Part shown: positions 54,212-64,000 of the stretch, in pieces
Layout of the letters: each line of letters begins with the position of its first letter
Position numbering within the stretch: position 1 is the first letter of the stretch
Source: Hormiphora californensis
Taxonomy: Eukaryota > Ctenophora > Tentaculata > Cydippida > Pleurobrachiidae
Reading direction: 5' to 3'
DNA: 64,000 bases
NCBI GenBank assembly: GCA_020137815.1
Contig: CM035361.1
Span: 5,924,340 to 5,988,339, forward strand
Translations under genes and position numbers: made by a program
Notes under the pieces: model-generated
What the model was told of the DNA's origin: nothing
Database searches by the model: none
What the model saw: the letters and a program-made list of their open reading frames with translations, nothing else

Positions 54212-54847
54212 TGCAATGCTAGGTTTGCGGGTTTAAGCGGGGTTTTAACGGTTAGCATTGCCTCACTAAAGTCACAAAGACAATAGCGGTGTTTCCAGTT
54301 TCGTGCATGAGCAAAGCCTGTATCAAACAGGCCGTGTAATCAAAGTAAAAGACCCAATTATGGTTAGTGTCAACAATAAGCTTATAAACTAAACAATCAC
54401 AAAGCACGCATATATAATACATAACACAATGGCATTGGACTCTAACAAGATAGCGTCCAAGCCTCTCTACTCTACAGTAGCGGGGTTTCTCTACTCTTCT
54501 CTTTCTCTTCTAGCTCCAGCTGCTGTGGTGGGCGGTTTGGATCACTAGCCTCTCTTTCTCGGCGGACCTTTCGGCTGGCCATCTCTCTCTTTCTCTTCTA
54601 GCTCCAGCTGCTATGGTGGGCGGTTTGGATCACTAGCCTCTCTTTCTCGGCGGACCTTTCGGCTGGCCATCTCTCTCTACTCTTGAGGGTCTGATACCCC
54701 CAACACTTGGTCTGAATCGAGTCGATTGTCCTCCTTTTATACTGCTCCGGGAGAGGCTGATCTCATGATTATTAATTGCCTATTGACGTATTTCCTGGCT
54801 GTGGGCCATCCGTGTCTCGTGACTGTGCCAACTTCCGGGTGTGATCT
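54212..54847. repeat. Right terminal direct repeat (LTR-like)
   Basis: Same 636 bases as the left repeat as far as can be compared by eye, ending CCGGGTGTGATCT. Confidence 0.85.
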
Positions 54848-55004
54848 AATATGGTTCATTATAGGAATATGTAATATTCCAACATTAACGAAATAATAAG
54901 TACATAGTTTAATAAATATTTTAATGAATAATATTACGCTAACTTTGAAAAAGTGTTAACTCAAATACTACAATCAAACAATTTAGGGGAAATAGTTATG
55001 CCCA

Positions 55005-55190
55005 AATCTCAGGTTCAGGTCACAGATATTTACCCCTGAGATCTCTCATTTCAGGTCTCGGGGTTTTTCTTGGCTATTCCCTGAAATGTTCCTGAAATCT
55101 CAGGGAATAGCCGTCACATACCCCTGAGACCTGAGGTCTCAGCTGGGTAATTACCCGTGACCTGAATCTTCTAAACCTGAGATTCAGGTT
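55005..55190. repeat. Inverted repeat between the element and gene E
   Basis: AATCTCAGGTTCAGGTCAC and its complement at the ends, with an inner CTGAGATCTC... / ...TGAGACCTGAGGTCTCAG set. No gene in 54848-55245 otherwise. Confidence 0.7.
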
Positions 55191-55245
55191 CGACTGTGTT
55201 CCCCAGTATAACCAGTAGGTTATGATAGCTGAAGCGACAACTTAC

Positions 55246-57977
55246 CACAATATGGACATGCATACTGTGAGTCTCTAGCCATCTTGCAGGGACAAATATC
55301 ACATTCCTTTGATGTTCTGTGGTAAAACTCGCCTTTATCTGTTTCACATTGGGCTGAAATTAGAAGGTTGGGTAAAATTAATAATATTGAACGTCAGCAT
55401 TTGTATAGCATCCATAACCTTCCCAATTTTTGTCTTGCTCAGATCTCATTCAAAATAACTTGTTATTTGTATGAATGTATAAGCTGTTATATGTCTGAAA
55501 ATGTCTGATATAAATCCTGTAACTGCAGCAGTCTTGCAATGGTAGTCATGCACCAATTAAAATAACTCATATGTACCTGCAAAATTTATCTTCACGGTCA
55601 AAGTAACACCTAAACTTGCAGCGTCATCAAAGTTAAGGGTACAGGTTATTGTTGTTACAACGGCTCCATTGATACCACTATCTCCAGGCAACTGTAAAGA
55701 ATTGAACAATGTCAGAAATTGTTAGAAGTGCACTCATATTATATGTATTACCAAACCAACATTATCCCTTGGTGACTCAGTTACCCTTACAACTCGCGCG
55801 CGTAGCACGCCAAAACGAAGCCAGCGGGCTGATTTGTAGAGAGGTGACGGCGCCACCAACATTATCCCACCATATATAGGAATCCCTAAAAAAGTTCAGT
55901 ATTTACACAACGTTTACACCAGTGCGCTGTGATTGGCTGAAATTTCTGACGATGGAGAATTTATGCCAATCACAGCACAGATTTCGAAAATTTTCTTCCC
56001 ACGTTACCATGGGAAAAAACCGTAATGGCTGAACCGGTGTAAACGCTGTGTAAATACTGAACTTTTTTAGGGATCCCTATAATCCGACTAAGTGTTAGTA
56101 GATGTGGTGATTAAACATATTGAAATGATACTTACTGTGAATTTGCTGTCACTGAATGCCACTTCCGGTGTTAGAGCACCAAATGTACAAGTTGATGAAT
56201 CTTTGATGTCAATATACTTATCATTTCCGTAAATAGGAGTCAAATCGATGGGTTCTGTGAGCGTGTAGAAGAACCCGTCGTTGATATCCGTCGGATCGGA
56301 CAGAAACAATTCTAAAAAGTTCACGAATTAAGTGAGTCCTACTTGATACGTTCTAACCTCTCGAATATTTAATAATTTAAATCAGATTTTGTTGAAGCGA
56401 ACTTACCAATTTTCTGAAGATAAACCTGAGCAGAATCTGTCGCCTCAGCATTATCAGGATCAGTCGGATCATACACCTTCACCACACACTTGTACGACTT
56501 GGTTTCCTCCAAGTTGACAGGCGGGCTAAATGTCACACTAATGGAGTTAGCAACTACCGCCCCTGCACCAGCTACAATTATGTTGCTACTGGTAGTGTCA
56601 CGTGTGGGATCTGCACCTTTATCCCAGGACCAAGTGTCAGTATTGCTCTCAAAATCAGTGATCGCAAGGGTCACCTTTTTAGATGACCACCCAGTAGGGG
56701 TGGTAAGAGCACACGTGAGTTCCTCATTACCCGTGGATGTGCCTTCAAAAACAGCACCGGTGACTGCAAGTTCTGAAAACAAAAACAAATGGTAAAACTC
56801 TGAAAAGGTACATGCAATGGCAGTGCTAAATTTACCTATTCTTTTACACTGTGGTTCATCACTTAACCAAGATTCATCATCGCCACAAGTTAATGTTGCA
56901 ATCCCCACAAGGATATGGTTGACAGCACATATGATGGTGGCAGTTGTCCCTGTTGGTGAGGCAGCCCAGTTTCCTTGTGTTGATCCCTCAACAGTAAAGG
57001 CGGGACACTCTGGTGCTGAATGGAAATAGTAAATGACGTGTGAGTTGATTACAATTTACAGGTGATATGTAATGGAAAGCTTGAGTAGACGCGGTGTAGT
57101 TCATGGTAGTTGAACCTGCTTGCGTGATATAAATAAAATTATACCCAAATGCTGTGCAGCAGCACTATGTTTGGTATTCATTAAGTTGATTCCCTTACCT
57201 GCTCTGTAGAAGTCAGATGCAGGATCAGGATCAGGATCAGGATCAGGATCAGGATCAGGATCAGGATCAACCACAGGATCAGGATCAACCACAGGATCAG
57301 GATCAACCACTGGATCAGGATCAACCACAGGATCAGGGTCAACCACAGGATCAGGATCAACCACTGGATCAGGATCAACTACAGGATCAGGATCAACCAC
57401 AGGATCAGGGTCAACCACAGGATCAGATGCTGTGTCATAAGTGCTAAACTTGATCTGCCCCACAACATCACCACCCCACTTTGGAACACAGTAGCTATTT
57501 GAACTATCTTTGAACAGGTAGTTCAGCACTTCCACATTATTACATGTGATGATGAGGGCGGTCTCTGTTTTGGTGATGGTCCAGATCTTATCCACCTCCG
57601 CCGGGGGTTCCACTGGCAGATCTGTGGAGCTGGCGCAGGAGCCTATATAATACTGCATTGGGGAGAAGAACTTCACAACCACATAATTGATATAACTGCT
57701 GTCCTTGCCGTACATCTTCACCGTGATCCACTCACTACTACCCAGTGTAGAGTCCGTTTTTATCTGGAGAGGTGTTGCCTCCAGGTCCCAGGGTATCTTC
57801 ACATCCCGCTCTACAGCTGTCCAGTCTGAAATAAAATAAATATAGTAACCACTAAAGATATAACACACTACAAAGCATCAAATACTAGTGTATATATTTT
57901 TTGTGGTATGATGTATGACCAACCTGCAGTGAGAACAACTGTTCCACACAATGCAGCTGTGAAGAGAAGGAGGCGTA
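55246..57977 (-). CDS. Gene E: secreted protein, ~140-aa domain, sushi and further extracellular modules
   Basis: Minus-strand exons: 57924-57977 (signal peptide, interrupted), 57199-57825 (~140-aa domain with Asp-Pro-Val repeat), 56836-57015 (sushi), 56407-56772, 56136-56311, 55577-55691, 55246-55353. All internal phases agree. 56407-56772 encodes an Ig/Reelin-like beta domain (ELTCALTTPTGWSSKKVTL...SYKCVVKVYDP with two Cys); 56136-56311 and 55577-55691 look like a further split beta domain (SSTCTFGAL; ITCTLNFDD); 55246-55353 is a short Cys-rich module (CETDKGEFYHRTSKECDICPC). A donor after 55246 implies more exons, possibly displaced by the 9.7-kb insertion. The start codon is cut off from the rest by a 2.86-kb transposon, so this gene may depend on gene F for its 5' end. 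Confidence 0.8.
55879..56077. mobile_element. 199-bp TIR MITE in gene E intron
   Basis: TATA-bordered, with ~47-bp inverted ends (CCTAAAAAAGTTCAGTATTT). Contains a GATTGGCTGAAATTT motif. Confidence 0.78.
56836..57015 (-). CDS. Gene E sushi domain
   Basis: 180-nt phase 1-1 exon: CPAFTVEGSTQGNW, ATIICAVNHILVG, LTCGDDESW, PQCKRI. Closest to the gene A sushi exon (2372-2545). Confidence 0.88.
57199..57825 (-). CDS. Gene E ~140-aa domain exon with expanded Asp-Pro repeat
   Basis: Phase 1-1 exon, 627 nt against 417-420 in the paralogues. The extra length is an in-frame array of 18-bp units (DPDPVV), then 6-bp units (DP), at about 57217-57430, inserted in the TASD motif just before FYRAG. All units keep frame, and the domain is otherwise intact with W, C and WGGDV residues. 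Confidence 0.88.
57217..57430. repeat. In-frame 18-bp/6-bp minisatellite in gene E
   Basis: Plus-strand units are GGATCAGGATCAACCACA and GGATCA. Coded on the minus strand as Asp-Pro and Val-Val. Confidence 0.93.
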
Positions 57978-58443
57978 GGGTAGACCGGGGTAATTTGGAC
58001 GGTTTTAGCATTCAATTGGTATTTCAAGAGCCATTAATTTACTTAATCAATTAGTTAGCTACTCAATTTGTGCAACTGAACCTTTATCTTGAGCCTCAGA
58101 ACAAATTTGAATCGAAAACATAACTTTTAATTAGCTAATTAACCTTGTTAATGAAGGTAAGTCGGAATATTTTTGATCGCGAGACACGGGGCAATTTGGA
58201 CTAGTGGCTTCTACACCAATCACAATGCGCGCATTCAATCACGTGACCGCGACACACCACATTGCCCCAGCTGTAAATCTGCGATGTAAATCAGACCGAG
58301 GTTGGGGCTATTTGGACAAACTTAGATTGTAGCCACAGTTTTTGAGATATCGATTTCAAACTTTTCAGTCATCTAGTAATTTAGTATCCCGTGCTATTCC
58401 TTTTTTCAAAATTAGTTAATTAAGTAGTGATTAGCCTAATTAA

Positions 58444-59325
58444 CCCTTTGGAGACGATTGGGTCACAGGTGACCCAATACTTTGAACCCATTTAGCGTCT
58501 TTCTAGACCATGTTTGAAAGTTTTAAATTGTTTCCAGGGTTGAAACATACATTTTTATACCATTTTGAGGTTGTTTTGAGCCTCTGAAGTCGTCGACTTC
58601 GGAAAACAGGGCTAAAACAGTGCATTTGGTAGGCAAAATGGGTAGTTTAATGGCCATATCTCAAAATTGGTACGAGTATGCTTAAAATGGACTTGGAAAA
58701 TGCAAGAAAAGGGTATGTCTTACTCCGGGGTAAAGTTTCAGGGTGATATTGCAAATTTTGTGCCTCTCAGAGGCCTTCAAAGTGCTGGGTCACCTGTGAC
58801 CCAATCGTCTCCTAACGCTAAAACAGAAATTTGCATTTTACGAGCATTTCTAAAGGAATGGCCGCCGATAAAAGTCCAAAACGGCATTTTTTAAACAGGT
58901 GCTAGCGACTAACCGACTCCATCATTGTTATCTCAACATCCAAGGGAGTCGATAAATTTTTTTTTGAGATCCGTGCTCCTTCAGAAAATTTTTCATCTCG
59001 GCCAATTTTGAAATTCTAAAATCGGCTACAGATGAGATAGAGAGGTCCATAGGGTGTGCAAAATGTGCAAAACGGCCGGGTTTATATAAGTGTTATGAAG
59101 AAACATAGGGCCTAAAATGAGCGGTTTTCGAGTTATGGGGCAAAATAGCTGCGAAATCTCAATTCCTGTTTTAGCGTTAGGGGACGATTGGGTCACAGGT
59201 GACCCAATAGAAATACAGGTGGTAGAACCAAAATTCCTTTTCCTACGTTTAAGTAGGTTCAAAGTAAGTGTCTCCAGAAAGTTTTAGAGAATTCTGTCGA
59301 CAGGGGGCTTATCGTCCCCAAAGGG
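58444..59325. mobile_element. piggyBac-like non-autonomous element, 882 bp, nested
   Basis: TTAA at 58440-58443 and 59326-59329. Ends CCCTTTGGAGACGATTGGG and CTTATCGTCCCCAAAGGG. Its ends match the small copy at 1324-1642; its middle (GGCCGCCGATAAA...TCGGCTACAGATGAG) matches the 16439 and 32471 copies. Confidence 0.85.
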
Positions 59326-59892
59326 TTAACCAAAAAATTAAGTGTTCATCAGATCTATATCTATAGGGTGCATTTTCGAAAGCTCAGGATTAGCCTAGTT
59401 GACTAGAAAAAAATTTAATCTTATCCCAAATAAGGTTTTTGAGAAAATCGACATCAAAGATCAAAAAGCCACAAATAAAGCTACGGTTTTCAAAGAAATG
59501 ATGTTTGTGTTTTCAGGTGCTTAAAAGGCCAGAAATTACTATTATGGGGATCCAGTCTAATAAATCATGACAGTGGCCGATTCCCACTCAATGTATTAAG
59601 TTGGATTGTCGAATGCCACACCATGGATTGACTTGTTACCATGGCAACCAGAGAATTGGTTGTAAAATGCGCTTTTTTCCCTATTTTTTGGTCTATTTAC
59701 TCAGTTTTAGCCATCTATATTGATTGAATAGGATAATTATGAAAGCAGGTTGTCTATGGTTACCATAGAAACGAGTATAATGGCGCCATGAGGCCAATTT
59801 GTCTTAACCAATTTGCCCCATGGGGCAATTTGGTCTAGTCCAAAATCCAAATTGCCCCATGGGGTAATCTGGATTATGACCGAATTGCCCCC

Positions 59893-59985
59893 GATTTTTT
59901 CCCTGCCCGGGTGATTGCCGAAGGCAATCACCCGGGATGATGTTTTTAGCACGCACGTGCTAAAAAGATCATTCAGGGTTTAGAA
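59893..59985. repeat. Twin-hairpin repeat, copy 3 (inverted)
   Basis: Minus-strand order: first hairpin TTTTTAGCACG/CGTGCTAAAAA, second CCGGGTGATTGCC/GGCAATCACCCGG, then GGGCAGGGAAAAAA. Confidence 0.7.
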
Positions 59986-61054
59986 ATCAGCAGATTGTGT
60001 AGTTAACTAAAATGTCCGTCCGTCCGTCCACCGTTACACATAGCAACAAAGTCTGCTCCTTCATAAATCTTTCAACTCACACTTTGTTGATGCAACAAAG
60101 GAAATGATTAACACACATTGTGGCGCGCAATTACTCACTCGTATCACTTCCTACTTTCACATGAAATCACTTTGGGTACCCTACAGCCGTACCATGACGT
60201 GGTAGCAAGTCTTCCAAGCATGAAACTACTATCACACAATAATTGCAAGTGACTGGTGTTAAGATGACTGAGGCATGAGGGTAAAGGTGAAGCGCTTGGT
60301 CACCAACTAGGGTCTCCTGAGCAACTGTCTTGGTTATCATAGCAACTGCCTTGGTTACCATAGCAACCACCCTGGTTACCATAGCAACTAACATCGTATC
60401 AGCCAAAAATTGCTCTTAGAGTGCAAAATTCATCGGAAAATCTGAATTTGAAGCTTGGTAATCAATTTTACACTCATCTGGGGCAGGGAAACACCGCATT
60501 ATGAATACATAATGCAATAATTCTTGTTTCGTCCGAATTGCCCCAAATTGTCCGAATTGCCCCGCTTCATTAAAATGCCAATTAGCTAATTAAATCGAAA
60601 GCTAATGTCATTTTGATGATGAAACTGGATAGAAAAGTATCATATTGTGAAATTCTGACCCTTAATTTGAATAATTATCATAATTAAGTTTACCGAAATA
60701 AAGTTTAACTTTAAAGTCGTCATTTTTCGTTATTTCACACTAAACACCACAATTTAAAAGTCCCATATAAATCACTAGTCCACATTGCCCCGTCCTGTGA
60801 CCACATTGCCCCACCGTCCAAATTACCCCGGCCTACCCTATCATGTTAACACACATATCACTTTATAGTAATTAAGGGTGTTAAGTAAACTGTGTGCGTT
60901 GATATTGCAATTTACAGGTGTTATGTAATGGAAAGCTTGTGTAGATGCGGTGTAGTTCATGGTAGTTGAACCTGCTTGCGTGATATAAATAAAATTATGC
61001 CCAAGTGCTGTGCAGCAGCACTATGTTTGGTATTCATCAAGTTGATTCCCTTAC

Positions 61055-61631
61055 CTGCTCTGTAGAAGTCAGATGCTGTGTCACTAGTGTAAAACTTGAT
61101 CTCCTCCAAAACATCACCACCCCACTTTGTAACACAGTTGTTTTCTGAACTATCTGCAAACAGGTAGTTCAGCACCTCTACATTGTTACATGTGATGATG
61201 AGGGCGGTATCTGTTTTAGTGATCGTCCAGATCTTATCCACCACCACCGGGGGTTGTACTGGCAGGTCTGTGTAGCTGCTGGTGCAGTAGCCTATCCAAT
61301 ACTGCATTGGGGAGAAGAACCACACATCCACAACATCGATATAGCTGCTGTCCTTGTCGTACATGAACACCATGATATCCTCACCACTACCCAGTGTAGA
61401 GTCCGTTTTTATCTTGAGTGATGTTGCCTCCAGGTCCCAGGGTATCTTCACACCCTTCTCTACAGCTGCCCAGTCTGAAAGACAATAAATATAGTAACCA
61501 CTAAAGATATAACACACTACAAAGCATCAAATACTAGTGTATATATTTTTGTGTGATATGATATATGACCAACCTGCAGTGAGAACAACTGTTCCACACA
61601 ATGCAGCTGTGAAGAGAAGGAGGCGTATCAT
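61055..61631 (-). CDS. Gene F: signal peptide and ~140-aa domain (exons 1-2)
   Basis: Exon 1, 61574-61631: MIRLLLFTAALCGTVVLTA, phase 1 out. Exon 2, 61055-61474: 420 nt, phase 1-1, begins DWAAVEKGVKIPWDLEA and ends SDTASDFYRAG. No downstream sushi exon of its own follows before gene E. Because exon 2 ends in phase 1, it can splice in frame to gene E exon 2 (57825) or sushi exon (57015), giving one transcript with two domain copies, as in gene A. This would rescue gene E from its broken first exon (inference). Confidence 0.85.
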
Positions 61632-61654
61632 GTTAACACACATATCACTTAGTA

Positions 61655-62180
61655 ATTAAGGGTGTTAAGTAAACTGTAACTTTTACTGTGTTAAATATCT
61701 GCTAAAATGTTACAACTATAGTGTAATATTTATAAAATGTGAGACCTACGTATTTCCGGCCACAAAACTTATTTGTGAATGATCATCCTCAAATAAACTT
61801 TCTATCTATCTATCTACAGAGTGCCTGGGGTTGCCAACGGCAAGCCCACAGGGGACTATCGCAGTATCGCAAAGTGATATCGCCGGCACGTTAGGAGAAT
61901 AGCCCCCCTCCCCCCACCATCAGGAACTACTGGACAGGCAGGTTCGCATTATAGGTGGCGTCGGGTTCGGGAGATTCAACTCCTTCGAAAGTCGCAGGAT
62001 ACAGAAATAAACTTTGTGGCAGGAAATGTAGGTCTCACAATTTATAAAAACTATATCGGGCGGCTGAAAATGCATGAAATTGTTTTGTTTAAAAGAGGGT
62101 GATCTAGCTAGGCATACATAAAAAGGAACAAGAAACATATATTCATTTTTCATAGCTACTAAAAATTAATATTATATTAT
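61655..62180. repeat. Upstream flank of gene F, duplicate of 39122-39420
   Basis: Two blocks (61655-61710 and 61935-62180) match upstream sequence of gene D. The intervening 225 bp includes a TCTA microsatellite (61799-61814) and TGGGGTTGCCAACGGCAAGC, perhaps a retroposon tail. Confidence 0.8.
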
Positions 62181-62332
62181 TATGACAAAACTATACTATA
62201 AAAACAATGCAAATGTTGTTCAGTAAAGCTCCGTAAAGCTCCTATTATATGTTGTCCTGGCTAACTCTAGAGAGATCCAGCCGTCCCGGAGTGGTGATCC
62301 GGACGGGGTAACCGCAACCAAAGAAAAACAAT

Positions 62333-63448
62333 ATGAACAAAGTTATACACAGAACACGCATAGGCACTTTCAACTGCAGAACACTCCGAACAGCTGACAA
62401 AGTCAGCGAGCTGGCTTATCAATTCTCTAAACATGGTATTGGTCTTTTGGGTATTCAGGAGCACCGAATTGTCCATCCAGAGACTGTTAAGAGAACCCAG
62501 GCTGGGCCAGACTCAATCCTATTAACATCGACAGCCTGGCGGAATAGTATGGGAGCGTCTGTAGGAGGGGTTGGAATCTTAATGGGGACCAATGCATCGA
62601 AGCTCATTGTTGAGACAAGAGTGGTTTCTAATCGGATCCTGGCCATTACCTTCGCCGGCAATCCCAAGCTGACGCTTGTTTCCGTTTACTCCCCGACAGA
62701 GGGTGCCGATTTTGATGAAGTTGAACAGTTCCATAACGAGCTAAGAGAATACCTACACGAAGTACCTGCTCACAATCTCCTGATCGTTTGCGGTGACTTC
62801 AACGCTCGCCTTGGTTGGGAAGGAACTGCCTCTGGATGGTACTATCACCGTACCACCAGCCGTAACGGTGTCCTTCTGAAGGAAACTATGGAGGAAACCA
62901 ACTTGGAGGCCTCTAACATTAGATTCCGGAAGAAGAAGCTGAAGAGTCGTTTATGGACATTCCTGTCGGACGGGACACAGCGGAAAGCTACCCTTGACTA
63001 TATACTTATCAGGAGAAAGTGGAGGAACAGTATTAAGGACACCACGACGTCCGAGGCGCTAAGCTCCCTTGGATCAGATCACCGGTTGCTGATTGCCAAG
63101 GTCAAACTCACTCTACGAAAGAGGAAGACCTTGCCAGGAAGAACGAATCTTGATTTTGGCCCCCTCAGAACCGACCCGGATCTGAGGGATCGTTTTACTG
63201 TTGAGGTTCAAAACCGATTTTCCTGCCTAACATCTGATGCTGAAGATGAACCAACTACTAACTATGGTCACTTCATTAAAGCAATACAGGAAACGAGTAA
63301 AGCTCTCCTTGGGAAGAAGCGGAAACGTCTGAAGGACGTTGTGGCAGAGGACTATAGAGTCAAGCGAGTGAGAACAGAGTTGGAGAGTGCCACTGTGCCA
63401 GTAAGGAGTACCACGATGCACCAGACGAGGAGACGAGGACTAGAGTAA
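62333..63448 (+). CDS. Non-LTR retrotransposon, endonuclease part
   Basis: 371 codons from ATG at 62333 to TAA at 63448. An apurinic-type (EEP) endonuclease occupies residues ~10-255: TFNCRTLR, IQEHR (catalytic Glu43), CGDFNAR and LDYIL, GSDHR (catalytic Asp/His). Cuts target DNA to prime reverse transcription. The rest is a linker before the RT. The N-terminal motifs resemble RTE/craniofacial-development-protein-like elements. The frame breaks between about 63380 and 63440. Confidence 0.88.
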   Translation: MNKVIHRTRIGTFNCRTLRTADKVSELAYQFSKHGIGLLGIQEHRIVHPETVKRTQAGPDSILLTSTAWRNSMGASVGGVGILMGTNASKLIVETRVVSNRILAITFAGNPKLTLVSVYSPTEGADFDEVEQFHNELREYLHEVPAHNLLIVCGDFNARLGWEGTASGWYYHRTTSRNGVLLKETMEETNLEASNIRFRKKKLKSRLWTFLSDGTQRKATLDYILIRRKWRNSIKDTTTSEALSSLGSDHRLLIAKVKLTLRKRKTLPGRTNLDFGPLRTDPDLRDRFTVEVQNRFSCLTSDAEDEPTTNYGHFIKAIQETSKALLGKKRKRLKDVVAEDYRVKRVRTELESATVPVRSTTMHQTRRRGLE

Positions 63449-64000
63449 ATAGGGCGAAGGAAGAGTTATCGGGGGCCTATGGACAAGTTGAGTCGGAGAT
63501 TATTGAGGGTAAGATTAGGAGGGTAGAGGATGCTGCTAGGAATGCTAAGTCACGAGAAGTTTGGAGGATAGTTAACGAGGTCTCTGGTAGAAATCTGAGG
63601 ACAGCTAGTCAGTTGGAGGGGGGCTCGCCGGAAGAGAGGAATGATATATGGTTGAATCACTTCCGAACCCTACTAGGGTCTGCACCATCAGGGTCATCAG
63701 ACACGGAAGACGAACAGCTCTTCCCCCCGGCGGATATCTTCACTGGCAGCTTCACTCTTGAGGAATATCAGAGGGCCAAGAAGAGGATTAAGGAGGGGAA
63801 GGCTTATGGGGATGACAGCATCTCTCCTGAGGTTCTAAAGAGGTGTGATCTGGATGAGATAGTGCTGGGTTTTTGTAACGGTGCATTAGAAGGTAAGGGT
63901 ATCCCAGAACAATGGACAGTCAGTAACATCATCCCTGTCCCGAAGAAAGGTGATCTTTCCAAGCCTGGGAACTACCGTGGTATTGCACTGACTTCAATCG
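63400..64000 (+). pseudogene. Non-LTR retrotransposon, reverse transcriptase part (frameshifted, runs off the window)
   Basis: From about 63405, a different frame is open to the window end: TRVNRAKEELSGAYG, VWRIVNEVSGR, KEGKAYGDDSISPEVLK, IIPVPKKGDLSKPGNYRGIAL. These are RT motif 0-2 features (PKKGDxSxxxNYRGI). One frameshift separates it from the endonuclease, so the copy is probably inactive unless it is an assembly error. Confidence 0.85.

Larger units (their letters stand above)
45128..54847. mobile_element. 9.7-kb element with 636-bp direct terminal repeats and no recognisable pol
   Basis: Terminal repeats 45128-45763 and 54212-54847 have the same length and look identical by eye. The insertion interrupts the segmental duplication: the left locus continues directly from the 31152 breakpoint to the Cys-rich exon tail, whereas here 9.7 kb plus flanks intervene. 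Contents: ~2.5 kb AT-rich non-coding DNA, a minus-strand coiled-coil/globular gene (49585 to 48277), a plus-strand F-box gene, a nested TTAA foldback (50771-52144) and decayed relatives. No reverse transcriptase, protease or integrase was recognised. No obvious flanking duplication (left TAATGAA, right AATATGG), and the repeat does not end in CA. It could be a large non-autonomous LTR retroelement (LARD-like), or a different kind of element or viral remnant using terminal repeats. Confidence 0.7.
57978..60838. mobile_element. 2.86-kb TIR element family X, copy 2, inside gene E exon 1
   Basis: Ends GGGTAGACCGGGGTAATT and its complement, flanked by TA (57976-57977 and 60839-60840). Outside sequences join to give the uninterrupted gene F exon (AGGAGGCG-TA-TCATGTTAAC), an exact paralogous empty site. 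Contains a nested piggyBac-like element (58444-59325), a twin hairpin (59893-59985) and a short 24-bp GGTTACCATAGCAAC array (60330-60388). No transposase frame. Confidence 0.88.

Noticed and set aside
45128-54847. Calling the 9.7-kb element a standard LTR retrotransposon or retrovirus
   Set aside because: No reverse transcriptase, integrase, protease or primer-binding site was seen, and the repeat ends are not TG...CA. Kept as unclassified.

Overview
The window is animal nuclear DNA. Every recognisable gene is broken into short phase-matched exons with GT/AG introns. The products are secreted modular proteins (papain-family protease, ShK, VWD, sushi, kringle), and more than half of the sequence is transposon-derived or simple repeat. 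The domain mix, and a ~140-residue Trp/Cys-containing domain paired with sushi modules, fit a sponge, cnidarian or other marine invertebrate. I cannot name the species.

Layout. (1) 1-2545, + strand: gene A, a fragment of a secreted protein with two tandem copies of the ~140-aa domain (first decayed, second intact) and a sushi domain. (2) 4118-21853, + strand: gene B, a complete 13-exon cysteine protease of 466 residues (signal peptide, I29-like propeptide, papain domain with intact Cys/His/Asn, three ShK domains, short Cys-rich tail). Its 9.3-kb third intron is full of repeats. (3) 22062-22912: a 7-bp G-rich satellite. (4) 23254-29343, + strand: gene C, a secreted protein with lectin-like and saposin-like regions, a Thr/Glu linker, a VWD domain and a Cys-rich C-terminus. 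Its 5' half lies in poor-quality sequence. (5) 36090 to 31273, - strand: gene D (signal peptide, kringle, six sushi domains), tail-to-tail with gene C. (6) 40.3-43.3 kb: large CCCTCT satellites and a TIR repeat. (7) 43.26-45.07 kb: a duplicate of the gene C 3' end and its downstream flank. (8) 45128-54847: a 9.7-kb insertion with apparently identical 636-bp direct terminal repeats, no recognisable reverse transcriptase or integrase, an F-box gene and unfamiliar ORFs. (9) 61631 to 55246, - strand: genes F/E, a relative of gene A with sushi and further extracellular modules. A 2.86-kb transposon sits exactly in the signal-peptide exon of gene E. (10) 62333-64000: the 5' part of a non-LTR retrotransposon (endonuclease, then reverse transcriptase after a frameshift).

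The window is a cluster of secreted, probably extracellular recognition or defence-type proteins. It is being duplicated (29.2-39.4 kb and 43.3-62.2 kb share flanks) and heavily invaded by TTAA-, TA- and 8-bp-target DNA elements. Paralogous empty sites let several target-site duplications be read directly. Two stretches (about 10.4-12.5 and 23.4-25.5 kb) show homopolymer-inflated sequence and look like low-quality assembly, so frames there are unreliable.
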